A DNA stretch of 64,000 bases from Fibrisoma montanum (GTDB taxonomy: Bacteria; Bacteroidota; Bacteroidia; Cytophagales; Spirosomataceae): the NCBI RefSeq assembly GCF_003583365.1, contig NZ_QXED01000005.1, positions 124,001 through 188,000 of the forward strand. Direction: 5' to 3'. Below the pieces are notes generated by a model. That model was not told the DNA's origin, did no database searches, and saw only the letters and a list, made by a program, of their open reading frames with translations. Made by a program: the position numbers and the translations under genes. This document shows positions 33,819 to 43,290 of the stretch, piece after piece; the first letter of the stretch is position 1; each line of letters starts with the position of its first letter.

Positions 33819-33839
33819 GGCGGAACAAGGGGGTGTAAG

Positions 33840-33914
33840 GGTCAATGTTTCAGGTTGAAATTTCCGGTTTGACATGGGGACCCGCCCAACCGTTGAACCT
33901 TAAGCACATTGACC
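33840..33914. repeat. Intergenic inverted repeat containing a dispersed 25-mer
   Basis: GGTCAATGT (33840-33848) pairs with ACATTGACC (33906-33914). The right arm region 33893-33917 is nearly identical to 14820-14843 (one indel and two C/T changes), so part of this spacer is a dispersed repeat. It lies between the GT-C gene and wbqC-like. Confidence 0.65.
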
Positions 33915-33928
33915 ATGAAACGTTAAAC

Positions 33929-35983
33929 TTATTTCAGTTTGCGTAAGTAGTAATCTTCGCCCGGTACGATCAGGTCTTTCATGGTCGTGTCGGTACCTAA
34001 CCGCAGGTCGCCGGGGCGGGGCGTTATCACACTTTTATCAAAAAACAGGTAATCGGCTTCCTTGGGAATGGGACGAAGGCCCTGCTCAAAGGGGTTAATC
34101 GGAATCAGCCGACGCGACAGTTCCGGACCGTAGAGGGGGTATTCGTAATCGTCGTTGATCGTACCCAGTGCAACGGTAGCGTTGGTCGGTACCAGCTCAT
34201 CAAAGCGTTTGTAGGGTTGATAGATGTCGGGGCGGCCGAGGGTCATTTGCCGGATCCGGTCCGAGTTGAACGCCGAGGGGTAGTCGATACCCGTAGGGCC
34301 CTGCCATGCGAACGGCAGCGCGCGGATGTTCAGGAAAACGCACAGCAGCGCCGACAGGCAACCCAGGCCCGTAATCAGCCCGACGTACGTTTTCCAGACT
34401 GTTCGGCCGGGTCGGTCAATAGCCAGGGCCGGTTTCAGAAACAGTAAGGCCAGAAACGTCACCCCGAACAAACCGGTTTCGATGAAATAACGTCCTTTAA
34501 AGGGGTCGTAGGGGGCCGAATAGGAGAGGGCGGCAAAATGGAGCGCCAGCGCCAGCCCCAGATAAATGTGGGGCGTTGAGCGAACAAGGCCGGTCAGCAC
34601 CAGAACGAGCAGCGGAAAAATCAGGCCAAAGCCAAAAACGCCCCAGTAGGGGTTGGCATTGTAGAACACAAACCGCCGGTCAAACGCAAACGGCACAATC
34701 GAGAAGTCGGTTTCTTCGTCGAGCCGCAGGCGGAGCTTATCTTCCAGCACGACCGCCGGGACGCGCATGAGGTGGTTGAGCTGGGCACCGGCTTCGAGAT
34801 TCCGGATGCCGTCGAGGTTAAAATGGTCGTATGCGTAGCGCACGACGTTCCGGCTGCCCTGCTCCAGCAGGTTGGCCAGCGAACCGGCCCGCTCCACCGA
34901 CTGGTGCCGGAGGGCGGTTGGTGGACCAATCGGGTGGCCGAACACCTCAATGTTTTTCAGGTAGCCCGTCGGCAGCATCCAGAGGCAAACCCCCACGATA
35001 ATCGCTGCGGCCAGCCGTCCGGTACGGGCCAGCGTCGTTTTCCAGGATGGGGCCAGAAACACCGTATACAGCATGATAACGAATACCGAGGGCTGTAACA
35101 GGGCGAAGGTAATCTTGTGGCCAAAGGCAATGCCGTATACCATGCCGGCCAGCCACAGGTAGCGGTTGTCGCGGGTCTGGCGGAACGTAAAGAGCATGTA
35201 CAGCAGTACGCTCAGGTAAGCCGTCAGCACAATGTCGGTTTCGGTGGTGATGGCCTGCATCAGAAAGTCGGGCAGCAGGGCATAAGCCAGCGCACAAAGA
35301 AAACTGGCCGACAAGCGGTTGCCGATACGTTGCACGATGCCGAAAACGGATAGAATGGCGGTCCAGTAACTCAGGTGGTGAATGAATTTGAACGCATTCT
35401 CAAACCGGCCCGTCATCAGGAACGAATAGATCTGAAGCGTGCAGACACTCTTCGGATACGTGTCCATGTTCCAGTTTGTACCGCCAAAGTGCCGCATCGT
35501 ACCCCGCTGAATGTACTGCATGACCCGATTGAGGTGACCCGTCATGCTGTCCCACTCGTTTGGAACGGTAAACAGGACGAGCAGCAGGTTCGTCACGGCG
35601 ATAATCGCCAGTGTACTGAACAGGGCGGCAAACAGAAGTTTGGGGAATGTCGGCAGCGCACCAAACCAGTCGCGGGCTGTCTGCCACCGCCCGCTGATCA
35701 ACTGACCGAGCGAAAAGGAAGCGGGCTGGTCCGTGACGGGTTTAAGCCGGTGCAGAACCCAGCCAAGCAGGGTTGCGGTGATGAACACGGAACCGGCCCA
35801 GGCGAGGGTGCTGGCCGTCAGGTACAGCGCCGAAAGAATGAAGCCGGTCAGGATAACGGAGCCGGCACCCAGTAAAAAGGAAGTTAAATACCACTCGGTC
35901 AGCGACGGACGGATGATGCGGGTTGCCAGCCAGCCCACGTACACCAGAAACCCGAAAAGAGCAATCAGAGACAAGACGGTCAT
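33929..35983 (-). CDS. GT-C type membrane glycosyltransferase (GT39/ArnT-like), 684 aa
   Basis: About eleven transmembrane segments, with an acidic first periplasmic loop: VPNEWDSMTGHLNRVMQYIQ holds the conserved Asp of GT-C enzymes, followed by GGTNWNMDTYPKSV. TETDIVLTAYLSVLLYML is the second typical block, and a soluble C-terminal domain of about 130 residues (YPSAFNSDRIRQM to DYYLRKLK) ends the protein. It would transfer a sugar from a polyprenyl-phosphate donor on the outer face of the inner membrane. It may add a side branch to the glycan after flipping. Located between the aminotransferase and wbqC-like genes. Confidence 0.78.
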   Translation of the reverse strand: MTVLSLIALFGFLVYVGWLATRIIRPSLTEWYLTSFLLGAGSVILTGFILSALYLTASTLAWAGSVFITATLLGWVLHRLKPVTDQPASFSLGQLISGRWQTARDWFGALPTFPKLLFAALFSTLAIIAVTNLLLVLFTVPNEWDSMTGHLNRVMQYIQRGTMRHFGGTNWNMDTYPKSVCTLQIYSFLMTGRFENAFKFIHHLSYWTAILSVFGIVQRIGNRLSASFLCALAYALLPDFLMQAITTETDIVLTAYLSVLLYMLFTFRQTRDNRYLWLAGMVYGIAFGHKITFALLQPSVFVIMLYTVFLAPSWKTTLARTGRLAAAIIVGVCLWMLPTGYLKNIEVFGHPIGPPTALRHQSVERAGSLANLLEQGSRNVVRYAYDHFNLDGIRNLEAGAQLNHLMRVPAVVLEDKLRLRLDEETDFSIVPFAFDRRFVFYNANPYWGVFGFGLIFPLLVLVLTGLVRSTPHIYLGLALALHFAALSYSAPYDPFKGRYFIETGLFGVTFLALLFLKPALAIDRPGRTVWKTYVGLITGLGCLSALLCVFLNIRALPFAWQGPTGIDYPSAFNSDRIRQMTLGRPDIYQPYKRFDELVPTNATVALGTINDDYEYPLYGPELSRRLIPINPFEQGLRPIPKEADYLFFDKSVITPRPGDLRLGTDTTMKDLIVPGEDYYLRKLK

Positions 35984-36051
35984 ACAAGATAATCGAATGA
36001 TGAAAAGCGAACAGATGTCCGAAGGCCGGTTTGGTCAGACGGGGGCTGTTA

Positions 36052-37155
36052 TCACTGTTCAATACTCGCTACGTTGGCCGATACGGTTTCATTGACGATC
36101 TGGCAGATCCGGTCGACATCCGACTCCGGCAGATCCGGATAAAGCGGCAGCGCCAAAACCCGCAGGGCTACGTCTTCCGACACGGGACAGGGCTGGGCCA
36201 GGTGCGCCAGGAAGGGCAACGTATTCAAGGACGGGTAAAAATAGCGCCGGGGGGTTATCTCATTGCGTTTCAGCGCATCGACCACCTGCAGCAGCTTGGC
36301 TTCCGACTCAAAGACAACCGGGTAGTAGGCGTAGTTATAGTCAACCCCCGGGGCCAGCGTCGGGCGGGTCACGTTGTCGAAGTCGAGCCGGGCGTCGTAC
36401 CAGGCAAATACCTGCTTGCGGGCGGCAATCAGATCGGGCACTTTGGGCAGGTTGCACAGGCCCATAGCCGCGTGAAACTCTGAGTTTTTAGCGTTGATGC
36501 CGATGCTGTAGTAGTCGTCGTTGCGGTGGCCGAATGAGCGGTAGAAATGAAGCTTGTGCGCCAGTTCGTCGCTGTCGGTCACAATGCACCCGCCCTCAAC
36601 GGTATGAAACACCTTCGTTGCGTGGAAGCTGCACGTACTCAGATCGCCGTAGCTCAGAATGGAGCGGCCGTTGTACGTGGCTCCGAACGTGTGAGCCGCG
36701 TCGTAGATCACCTTCAGGCCGTACTTGTCGGCAATGGCCTGAATCTGGTCAACGCGGCAGGCATTGCCGTACACGTGCGTGGCCATGATGGCCTGCGTAT
36801 GTTCGGTAATCAGCGGCTCGATCTTGTCGGGGTCGATGCAGTAATCATCCGGCCGGATGTCGGCGAAAACTGGCGTACACCCTTCCCACAGGATGGCGTT
36901 GGTTGTAGCGACGTAGGAAAAGGGCGTCGTGATAACTTCCTTGGTAATATCCAGCGCTTTGAGGGCCATCTGAAGCACAATGGTGCCGTTGGTGCAGAAC
37001 TTCAGGTGCCGCACACCCAGGTACTCTTTGAGCTGACTCTCCAGTTCGCGCAGCAGGGGGCCGTCGTTGGTCAGGTGCACTCGTTCCCAGATGCCTTCCA
37101 GGTAACGGGTGTATTCTTCCAGATCCGGCAGGTATGATTTTGTGACGTTGATCAT
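36052..37155 (-). CDS. DegT/DnrJ/EryC1/StrS sugar aminotransferase, 367 aa
   Basis: A PLP-dependent enzyme, start MINVTKSYLPDLEEYTRYL at 37155. LKFCTNGTIVLQMALKAL, TTPFSYVATTNAILWEGC, VIYDAAHTFGATYNG (the Asp-His pair contacting PLP) and CSFHATKVFHTVEGG (Schiff-base Lys, near residue 180) are all present. Such enzymes aminate a 4-keto or 3-keto nucleotide sugar. Combined with a formyltransferase and NeuD-like acyltransferase in the locus, the product is probably an N-acylated deoxyamino sugar. The dehydratase that would make the keto sugar is not in the window. Confidence 0.92.
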   Translation of the reverse strand: MINVTKSYLPDLEEYTRYLEGIWERVHLTNDGPLLRELESQLKEYLGVRHLKFCTNGTIVLQMALKALDITKEVITTPFSYVATTNAILWEGCTPVFADIRPDDYCIDPDKIEPLITEHTQAIMATHVYGNACRVDQIQAIADKYGLKVIYDAAHTFGATYNGRSILSYGDLSTCSFHATKVFHTVEGGCIVTDSDELAHKLHFYRSFGHRNDDYYSIGINAKNSEFHAAMGLCNLPKVPDLIAARKQVFAWYDARLDFDNVTRPTLAPGVDYNYAYYPVVFESEAKLLQVVDALKRNEITPRRYFYPSLNTLPFLAHLAQPCPVSEDVALRVLALPLYPDLPESDVDRICQIVNETVSANVASIEQ

Positions 37156-37172
37156 AGTCAGTTTGCGGTTCA

Positions 37173-37213
37173 CGGTTTACAGTTTTAAGTCCTTCAACCG
37201 AAAACTGCAACCG
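37173..37213. repeat. Intergenic hairpin between wzt-like and aminotransferase genes
   Basis: CGGTT-ta-CAGTTTT (37173-37186) pairs with AAAACTG-c-AACCG (37201-37213), 12 bp around a 14-nt loop, in a spacer made of AACCG/GGTT words. Confidence 0.6.
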
Positions 37214-37219
37214 GCGACC

Positions 37220-38479
37220 TTATTTTGCGGGTACTTCTTCCAGGGCTTCCATCTCAAACCGGAACTGCGGACGGACGTAGCCCGGCCACTTACCGTACCA
37301 GGCCACCCCTTCGCGGTAATCTTCGACATCGAACGTAATACCTTCTTCCAGTTGGAACAAAGGCGTGACGGTGTCCTTAACGACCATCACCGAGATGGTA
37401 TACGACCCATCGTTGAGGAAATAGCCGGGAATCAGGCATTCGCCCGCGATCAACCCTTTGCCGTAGGGCAGCGACTGCGTACCAACGTTGAAGATGCACT
37501 CACCCGTCAGGGAGTTCAGGTGCAGGCTCAGATTCAGGTTGGCCCGCTCCATCATGTTCCAGAATTCGAACCGCACCCGCATGGGCGTCCGGACGTCGAT
37601 GTGCGTCGTATTGTCGGGGTATTCGGGGATGAGTTCAACCCGGCGGATACGTACCAGATCGTTGCCGGGCGCTTCCTCCGGCGTGTCCCACTGGCGGACC
37701 AGCCGGGTTTTGGATACCTTGCTCAGGTACGACTGGATAACCTGGTTGGTTTCGCCTTGCTCTACCAGGCGCCCTTTCTCGAAAAACAGGGTCTTGTTGC
37801 AGAGCGCCTGCACGGCCGTCAGGTTGTGGCTGACGAACAGGATCGTCCGGCCACTCGTCGATACGTCGCGCATTTTGCCCAGACTTTTCTTCTGAAACTC
37901 GGCGTCGCCCACGGCCAGTACCTCGTCCACGATCATGATTTCGGGGTCGAGGTGGGCCGCAATGGCAAAACCCAGCCGCACGTACATACCCGATGAGTAC
38001 CGTTTTACGGGCGTATCGAGAAACTTTTCAACGCCGGCAAAGGCAACAATTTCGTCGAAGTGTTTCCGGATTTCGCTGCGGGTCATACCCAGCAGCGAGC
38101 CGTTGAGGTAAATATTTTCGCGGCCGGTCAGTTCGGGGTGGAAACCCGTTCCGACTTCGAGCAGGCTGGCTACCCGCCCCCGAATGCGCACGGAACCGGT
38201 GGTCGGTTCGATGATCTTACTCAGAATTTTCAGCAGTGTGGATTTGCCGGCCCCGTTATGGCCCACAATGCCCACCCGGTCGCCCTGCTCGATGGCGAAA
38301 CTAACATCACGCAGAGCCCAGAACTCCTCCCGTGTCAACCCCGACTCTACCTGTTTACCCCGCCCAAACCACTGCCGGAAGTTTTCGGCCACCACATCGC
38401 GCAGGGTGTTGACGCCCTTGCCGCGCTGGTGATCAATGATGTACTGCTTGCTAATATTTTCGACGGTAATGACAGACAT
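37220..38479 (-). CDS. wzt: ABC transporter ATP-binding protein for polysaccharide export (Wzt type), 419 aa
   Basis: The ATG at 38479 begins MSVITVENISKQYIID. Walker A GHNGAGKSTLLKIL, the signature YSSGMYVRLGFAIAAHLDPE, Walker B IMIVDEVLAVGD and the H-loop FVSHN are intact. The C-terminal extension of about 170 residues (TPMRVRFEFWNMMERANLNL to FDVEDYREGVAWYGKWPG) is the Wzt carbohydrate-binding beta sandwich that recognises the finished chain in O-antigen exporters. It pairs with the permease encoded 52 bases upstream. The symbol is by function; the exact O-antigen class is unknown. Confidence 0.92.
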   Translation of the reverse strand: MSVITVENISKQYIIDHQRGKGVNTLRDVVAENFRQWFGRGKQVESGLTREEFWALRDVSFAIEQGDRVGIVGHNGAGKSTLLKILSKIIEPTTGSVRIRGRVASLLEVGTGFHPELTGRENIYLNGSLLGMTRSEIRKHFDEIVAFAGVEKFLDTPVKRYSSGMYVRLGFAIAAHLDPEIMIVDEVLAVGDAEFQKKSLGKMRDVSTSGRTILFVSHNLTAVQALCNKTLFFEKGRLVEQGETNQVIQSYLSKVSKTRLVRQWDTPEEAPGNDLVRIRRVELIPEYPDNTTHIDVRTPMRVRFEFWNMMERANLNLSLHLNSLTGECIFNVGTQSLPYGKGLIAGECLIPGYFLNDGSYTISVMVVKDTVTPLFQLEEGITFDVEDYREGVAWYGKWPGYVRPQFRFEMEALEEVPAK

Positions 38480-38531
38480 GGTGACTGCTGGTGAGTTGGT
38501 CAATCGATCAACGGATTAACGGACCGATTGG

Positions 38532-39362
38532 TTAAATGTCATCAACAAAGGTATTCTCGCGCTTCCGGAAAAAATAAACCGAGGCTGCCAGACAAACCGC
38601 AACCATCAGCACGGATACCAAAATACTTTGCGGGTTGAAAAACGCCTTCTCGCCGAGCAGCGCCCAGCGGAAACCGTCGATAATACCAACCAGCGGATTC
38701 AGAATATAGAACTTATAAAACCATTTGTCGGACACGATCCGGCTGCTGTAGGCAATAGGGCAAACGTAAAAGCCTACCTGCACCAGAAACGGAATCAACT
38801 GACCAATATCACGGAATCGTACGTTGATCACCGCAAAAAATAGGCCGAAGGCAAATGCGGCCAGCAGAGCCAGCAGCATGAACACCGGCAGAAACAGAAT
38901 GTGCCAGTCGGGTACGAACCGGTACCAGGCCGCTATCAGAATGAATAACCCGAGCGACACCAAAAAGTCTAAAAAGCTGACGGCCACCGCGCTGAGGGGC
39001 ATGATAAGCCGCGGGAAATACACCTTTGTGACGAGGTTGGCGTTCAGGGTCACGCTGTTGCTGACCTGCGTGAAGGCATTGGCAAAAAACGTCCAGACGG
39101 TAATGCCGGCCAGCACCATGAGCGGATAGGGTATGCCCGGTTCGGCCGGTAGTTTGGCAATGACGCTGAAGACCAGCACCATAATGAGCATGGTCGTCAG
39201 CGGACGAATGACACTCCAGGCTGTGCCGAGGGCCGTCTGTTTGTACCGAACCGAAATGTCGCGCATGGACAAGATGAACAACAGTTCACGGTTCCGCCAC
39301 AGATCGCGCCAGTAATGCCGCTCAGCGCGACCAGGTTGAATAACTACTTCGTGTGTTTTCAT
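38532..39362 (-). CDS. wzm: ABC-2 type polysaccharide export permease (Wzm type), 276 aa
   Basis: Six predicted transmembrane helices and an N-terminal cytoplasmic amphipathic segment ending YWRDLWRNRELLFILSMRDI, followed by SVRYKQTALGTAWSVIRPL, the conserved coupling region of O-antigen ABC permeases. It forms the channel through which the lipid-linked polysaccharide is moved across the inner membrane, powered by the adjacent Wzt-type ATPase. Spacing to both neighbours is short, consistent with one transcript. Confidence 0.92.
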   Translation of the reverse strand: MKTHEVVIQPGRAERHYWRDLWRNRELLFILSMRDISVRYKQTALGTAWSVIRPLTTMLIMVLVFSVIAKLPAEPGIPYPLMVLAGITVWTFFANAFTQVSNSVTLNANLVTKVYFPRLIMPLSAVAVSFLDFLVSLGLFILIAAWYRFVPDWHILFLPVFMLLALLAAFAFGLFFAVINVRFRDIGQLIPFLVQVGFYVCPIAYSSRIVSDKWFYKFYILNPLVGIIDGFRWALLGEKAFFNPQSILVSVLMVAVCLAASVYFFRKRENTFVDDI

Positions 39363-39409
39363 TAACGGATGTCAGGCAGGGCAGCCGGGTGGCGACCCTT
39401 CGCTTCGGC

Positions 39410-40516
39410 TTATTCTTCCCGCATGATGGAGCGGAAGGTCTCGCGCAAAAATACGATGATTACACTTAGCAACAGACCCAGCGCAACGCCAATCTGGAAC
39501 CCGACGGGTTTGATGATCTCTTTATACAGCGGAAAAACCACCGGTTCAATCACCGTAAACAGCGGAGCCTCCCGGATCAGAGAGAGCCGCATATTATCGG
39601 CGTTTTGCAGGGCCTGGTAGTACAGCGTGGTCAGGAAGGTCGAGTTCCGGCTCAGCTTGGTTTCCTGAATCCGGCCCTGAGCAACGACTACCTGCTGGTT
39701 CTGGTCAATATACCGGGCCAGCTTACTTTCCGTACCGGTAAGCAGGTCGTACAGTGAATCGGCCCGGCTTTCCAGCAGTTCCGACATCTCCTTGGTTTTC
39801 TTAGTCTGCTTCTCCCGGTAATCCTGCTCGATAGTTTTCAGGTGGTTGTCGACGAAGGCGGCTGCCAGTTGCTCATCCTGCATACTGCCCCGTAGCTCCA
39901 TGAACGATGACTTCCGCTCGGGCTGCGTTACGTTGAATTCCGTATCGATACGGCCGTAGATCTGGGCCATCGCAATAGCTTCCTGCTTGGTATATTCCTT
40001 CGGCGTTTTGGCCCGGGCAAACGAGAAAGCGCGCAACGTATCGCTTTTTTCCCACTCTTCGTCCCGGATGCCGCTGTGCTGGATGTAGTAGTTCACCAGC
40101 AGGGTATCCTTGCCGTTGATGTTGACAGTTTTCATCAGCGTTTTTTCAACGACCGGCCGCGATTTGGCGTAGATCAGAAAGTTGTCGCCGACAAAGATGC
40201 TCGCGTCCGGAGCCGCCTGGCTCAACCCAAAGGCACTGGCCAGCTGACCCAGTTCTCCAAAGGCGCTGGCACTGCTACCACCGCCCAGGTTAAATTTCAT
40301 GGTGGCGGTATAGACCGGCTTCTTCTCGTGCGTGAAGTCATAGATAAAGCCGATGGCAGCACCGATGCCCGTCAGAATAACCAGCAGCAGCCAGTTGCGC
40401 CGAACCACATTCTTGAGCTGATACACGCGCAGCACAACCGCCTTGGGCGAAATCTGGTCGGGGGGCAGCGGCCGCGTGACTAAGTTGTTTGTATCCGTTG
40501 ATGAGTTGGTATTCAT
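39410..40516 (-). CDS. Wzz-like chain-length/polysaccharide co-polymerase, 368 aa
   Basis: Two transmembrane helices flank a periplasmic domain: NWLLLVILTGIGAAIGFIYD near residues 40-60 and IGVALGLLLSVIIVFLRETF near 335-358. The intervening region has predicted coiled coil (residues of about 230-300, EQDYREKQTKKTKEMSELLE). The proline-rich second-helix motif of Wzz (P-x2-P-x3-P) appears only loosely as PLYKEIIKPVGF. It would control chain length or link the inner-membrane machinery to the outer-membrane export protein encoded just upstream. No tyrosine-kinase domain is attached. Confidence 0.82.
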   Translation of the reverse strand: MNTNSSTDTNNLVTRPLPPDQISPKAVVLRVYQLKNVVRRNWLLLVILTGIGAAIGFIYDFTHEKKPVYTATMKFNLGGGSSASAFGELGQLASAFGLSQAAPDASIFVGDNFLIYAKSRPVVEKTLMKTVNINGKDTLLVNYYIQHSGIRDEEWEKSDTLRAFSFARAKTPKEYTKQEAIAMAQIYGRIDTEFNVTQPERKSSFMELRGSMQDEQLAAAFVDNHLKTIEQDYREKQTKKTKEMSELLESRADSLYDLLTGTESKLARYIDQNQQVVVAQGRIQETKLSRNSTFLTTLYYQALQNADNMRLSLIREAPLFTVIEPVVFPLYKEIIKPVGFQIGVALGLLLSVIIVFLRETFRSIMREE

Positions 40517-40534
40517 ACAGTTTCTTTCTTCAGG

Positions 40535-43195
40535 TTAGTTGGCAACCCGGCTCAGGGCGATGACCAGGCCAATGACAGAAAGGAGCGACGAAATGGTACC
40601 CGCCGTTGAGCTCAGGATTTGCTGAGGGGTTAACGGCGTAGAGGTCTGTTTCGGTACAATTACTTCCGAACCGGGTTCCACACGCGGATAGATGTTGAAG
40701 AACATGAACTTCCGGGTGCGGTCTACCGAACCATTGGCATACACAACAAACGATTTCCGGCGCTGTGACTTTGACGTAAAACCACCCGCCTGGCTGATGT
40801 AATCCTGGAACGTCTGCCCACCCCGGAATTTCACCGTTGTCGGCATCAGCACCTCACCCTGGACACGTACCGTTTCCAGCAGTTTCGGGATGCGCAGCAG
40901 GTCGCCCTCCTGCACCAGAATGTCCTCCGATGAGCCGGGTTTCTCCAGGATTTTCCGGAGATTGATGCCAATCGATTCTTCCTGGTCGGGAGCAAGCTGG
41001 TCGGTTTCTACCACCGCTTTGTTGCCGGCCGCATCGGCAATGTCCGTAACCGACTGGTTCCGGCGGGCAACTTCATCCGCGCTTAGTTTTATACGCCGGA
41101 TCAGCGTAGCACCGGCCGGATAAGCCTGGGGGGTTAAGCCACCAGCCAGCCCGATCAGGTCCGACACCTTCTGGTCTTTACTGCGAATCGGATACTCACC
41201 CGGAACGATCACCTCACCTTCAATCCGGGCGTACGTCTGGATCAGGTAGTTGGGCGACCGGCGAACGATAATCTGGTCGAACGGTTCCAGCACAAACTTG
41301 TTGTCATCGGTGTTCATCGACAGGTCCCGGTTCACGTTGAAGCGGTAAATATCGGCAATCTGAGCCGAAGCCGACCGGGGGTCAACGTCTTTTTTCCGAC
41401 GTACCACTTCCACCTGCGAAGCCGCTGCCGACTCCTTCAGGCCGCCTACGCGCAGCAGGGCATCGTTAAGCGTCATGTTCGCCATGTACGGAATACCCTC
41501 GTTTGGAATGTTCACCTCGCCCTGCACGGATATATTCGCCTGCTCAGCCAGGTCAAACTTCGAGGTAATGATTATCTGGTCTTCGCGCTGGAGCGGAACA
41601 TCCGGCTGCGTACCGTTCAGGATTTCGGACAGGTTGACCGTAATGTTTTCAATGGCCAGGTCTTCGCGCGTCCGGATGATATTGATCCGGCCAACAAACG
41701 CGTCTCCTCGCAGCCCTTCGGCAGACTGTATGAGTTGTTTCAAGGTCTTGTTCTGATCGAGCGAGTATTGACCCGGGCGGAACACGGCCCCCTCGATGGT
41801 GATCTGGTTTTCGAAGCGATCCAGCAACTGCTCCACCGTTACGAGGTCGCCATCCTGCATATCAAACTGAGCGAACTGGTCGGCCGTTACGTCGATCACC
41901 TTGCGTTCGCGGTCGGTCAGGCGGGTTACCTTGATACGGCCTTTGTAGGCATTGGCGGCAAAGCCACCGGCGTAATAGAGCAGCCGGTCGAGGGATTCCT
42001 CTGGCAGCAGTTCGAAGATGTTGTTCCGTTTCACCGTACCCGTGATTTCGACCCGCGACACGAACGTGCTGAACCGGATCACGTCGTTGTCGCGCAGGGG
42101 CAAATCGTTCCGTTGCGTACCCGTCAGCAGGTAATCGTATAGATCAAGCGTTGCAACGGCTTTGTTGTTGCGAATGAGCTGTACTTTACGGAATGAACCC
42201 AGTTCGTTTGGACCACCGGCCTGATAAATGGCGTTCATAACCGTCGAGAGCGACGAAAGGGTATAGGTGCCGGGACGGACCGCTTCGCCAAGTACCGATA
42301 CGCGGATGCTGCGGATGTTGCCCAGCGTGATTTCGAGGAACGTATTGGCCGGGCCGTACGACGACGAGCGCAGACCGACGTAGCGTTTCGACAGGCGGCC
42401 GACGATGCGTGCTTTGGCCTGCTCGATGGTCAGACCGGCCACGTAGACCGGTCCGATGCCGGTAGCCTGCCCGAAGTATACGTTACCTTCCGGCGAAACG
42501 GTCTGGCTGAAATCCGTTTCCGAGTAGCCGTACATCTGGATATTAAGCTGATCGCCTGGCCCGACGACGTAGTTGCGGGGCGTGGCAATGTTCAGATTCG
42601 GCTGAAACGTAGTGGCCAGGTTCGGGTCGTTGAACAGGCTATACCCGAAGAGTTTCTGGCGGGTTTCTTCGCGCTCACGACGACGGGCCGCTTCGTAGCC
42701 GTCTTCCAGGGCTTCCTGCGTTGTCGCTGGCTGTGGGTTCAGCGAATCGGGAAACTGCTCGTTCGCCTGGTTAGGCTGCCCGTTGCCAGGCTGGCTGACC
42801 TGCCCGTTTACCTGCCGGCCAATCTGCTGGTTCACACCCGGCTGCCCGGTGCGACCGTTCGGCTGGCTATTAGGATTCAGGGCTCCATTGGTGCGGTTGC
42901 CCGGTACATTTACGTTATTCGGTACGGTAACCGGTCCCCGGCCGGGAACGTTGACGGTTGTGCCCGGTTGGAGCGTACCCGTTCCGCCCCGCGACGGCAC
43001 AGCGCCGGGTTGGGTAGCACCAGGCTGGGTAGTGACCCCACCGGGTAAGCTTGGTGTAATCTGAGCGTGAACGGTCAGGCTGCCGATCATCAGCAGAAAA
43101 GCGGGTAGCCAAGAGCTGAGTCGACGGTTAGACGAAAAAAATGTGGAAGATGACGAAATTAGCCTGAAGTTGTGGTTAATTCGGGATTTTTGCAT
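40535..43195 (-). CDS. Polysaccharide export outer-membrane protein with multiple SLBB domains (Wza-like), 886 aa
   Basis: I chose the ATG at 43195, MQKSRINHNFRLI, which keeps the signal peptide region (SWLPAFLLMIGSLTVHAQ); an upstream ATG at 43276 is possible. A low-complexity G/Q/N/P linker fills about residues 55-145. YVVGPGDQLNIQMYGYSETD starts the polysaccharide export (Wza) domain, and at least five SLBB-type domains follow (VSVLGEAVRPGTYTLSSL, ITIEGAVFRPGQYSL, ISVQGEVNIPNEGIPYM, ARIEGEVIVPGEYPI, VRVQGEVLMPTTVKF). A C-terminal hydrophobic helix ends the protein. It is the first gene of the 22-kb operon, divergent from parE, and probably forms the outer-membrane pore. Confidence 0.9.
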   Translation of the reverse strand: MQKSRINHNFRLISSSSTFFSSNRRLSSWLPAFLLMIGSLTVHAQITPSLPGGVTTQPGATQPGAVPSRGGTGTLQPGTTVNVPGRGPVTVPNNVNVPGNRTNGALNPNSQPNGRTGQPGVNQQIGRQVNGQVSQPGNGQPNQANEQFPDSLNPQPATTQEALEDGYEAARRREREETRQKLFGYSLFNDPNLATTFQPNLNIATPRNYVVGPGDQLNIQMYGYSETDFSQTVSPEGNVYFGQATGIGPVYVAGLTIEQAKARIVGRLSKRYVGLRSSSYGPANTFLEITLGNIRSIRVSVLGEAVRPGTYTLSSLSTVMNAIYQAGGPNELGSFRKVQLIRNNKAVATLDLYDYLLTGTQRNDLPLRDNDVIRFSTFVSRVEITGTVKRNNIFELLPEESLDRLLYYAGGFAANAYKGRIKVTRLTDRERKVIDVTADQFAQFDMQDGDLVTVEQLLDRFENQITIEGAVFRPGQYSLDQNKTLKQLIQSAEGLRGDAFVGRINIIRTREDLAIENITVNLSEILNGTQPDVPLQREDQIIITSKFDLAEQANISVQGEVNIPNEGIPYMANMTLNDALLRVGGLKESAAASQVEVVRRKKDVDPRSASAQIADIYRFNVNRDLSMNTDDNKFVLEPFDQIIVRRSPNYLIQTYARIEGEVIVPGEYPIRSKDQKVSDLIGLAGGLTPQAYPAGATLIRRIKLSADEVARRNQSVTDIADAAGNKAVVETDQLAPDQEESIGINLRKILEKPGSSEDILVQEGDLLRIPKLLETVRVQGEVLMPTTVKFRGGQTFQDYISQAGGFTSKSQRRKSFVVYANGSVDRTRKFMFFNIYPRVEPGSEVIVPKQTSTPLTPQQILSSTAGTISSLLSVIGLVIALSRVAN

Positions 43196-43290
43196 ATTTT
43201 TAAGATGTCGAAACCCCCTGGCTAACCAACGATGAGGGTTTGTATGTAACGACACAAACGTAGCCATAGTACGCACTACGGTTCAGTCGG

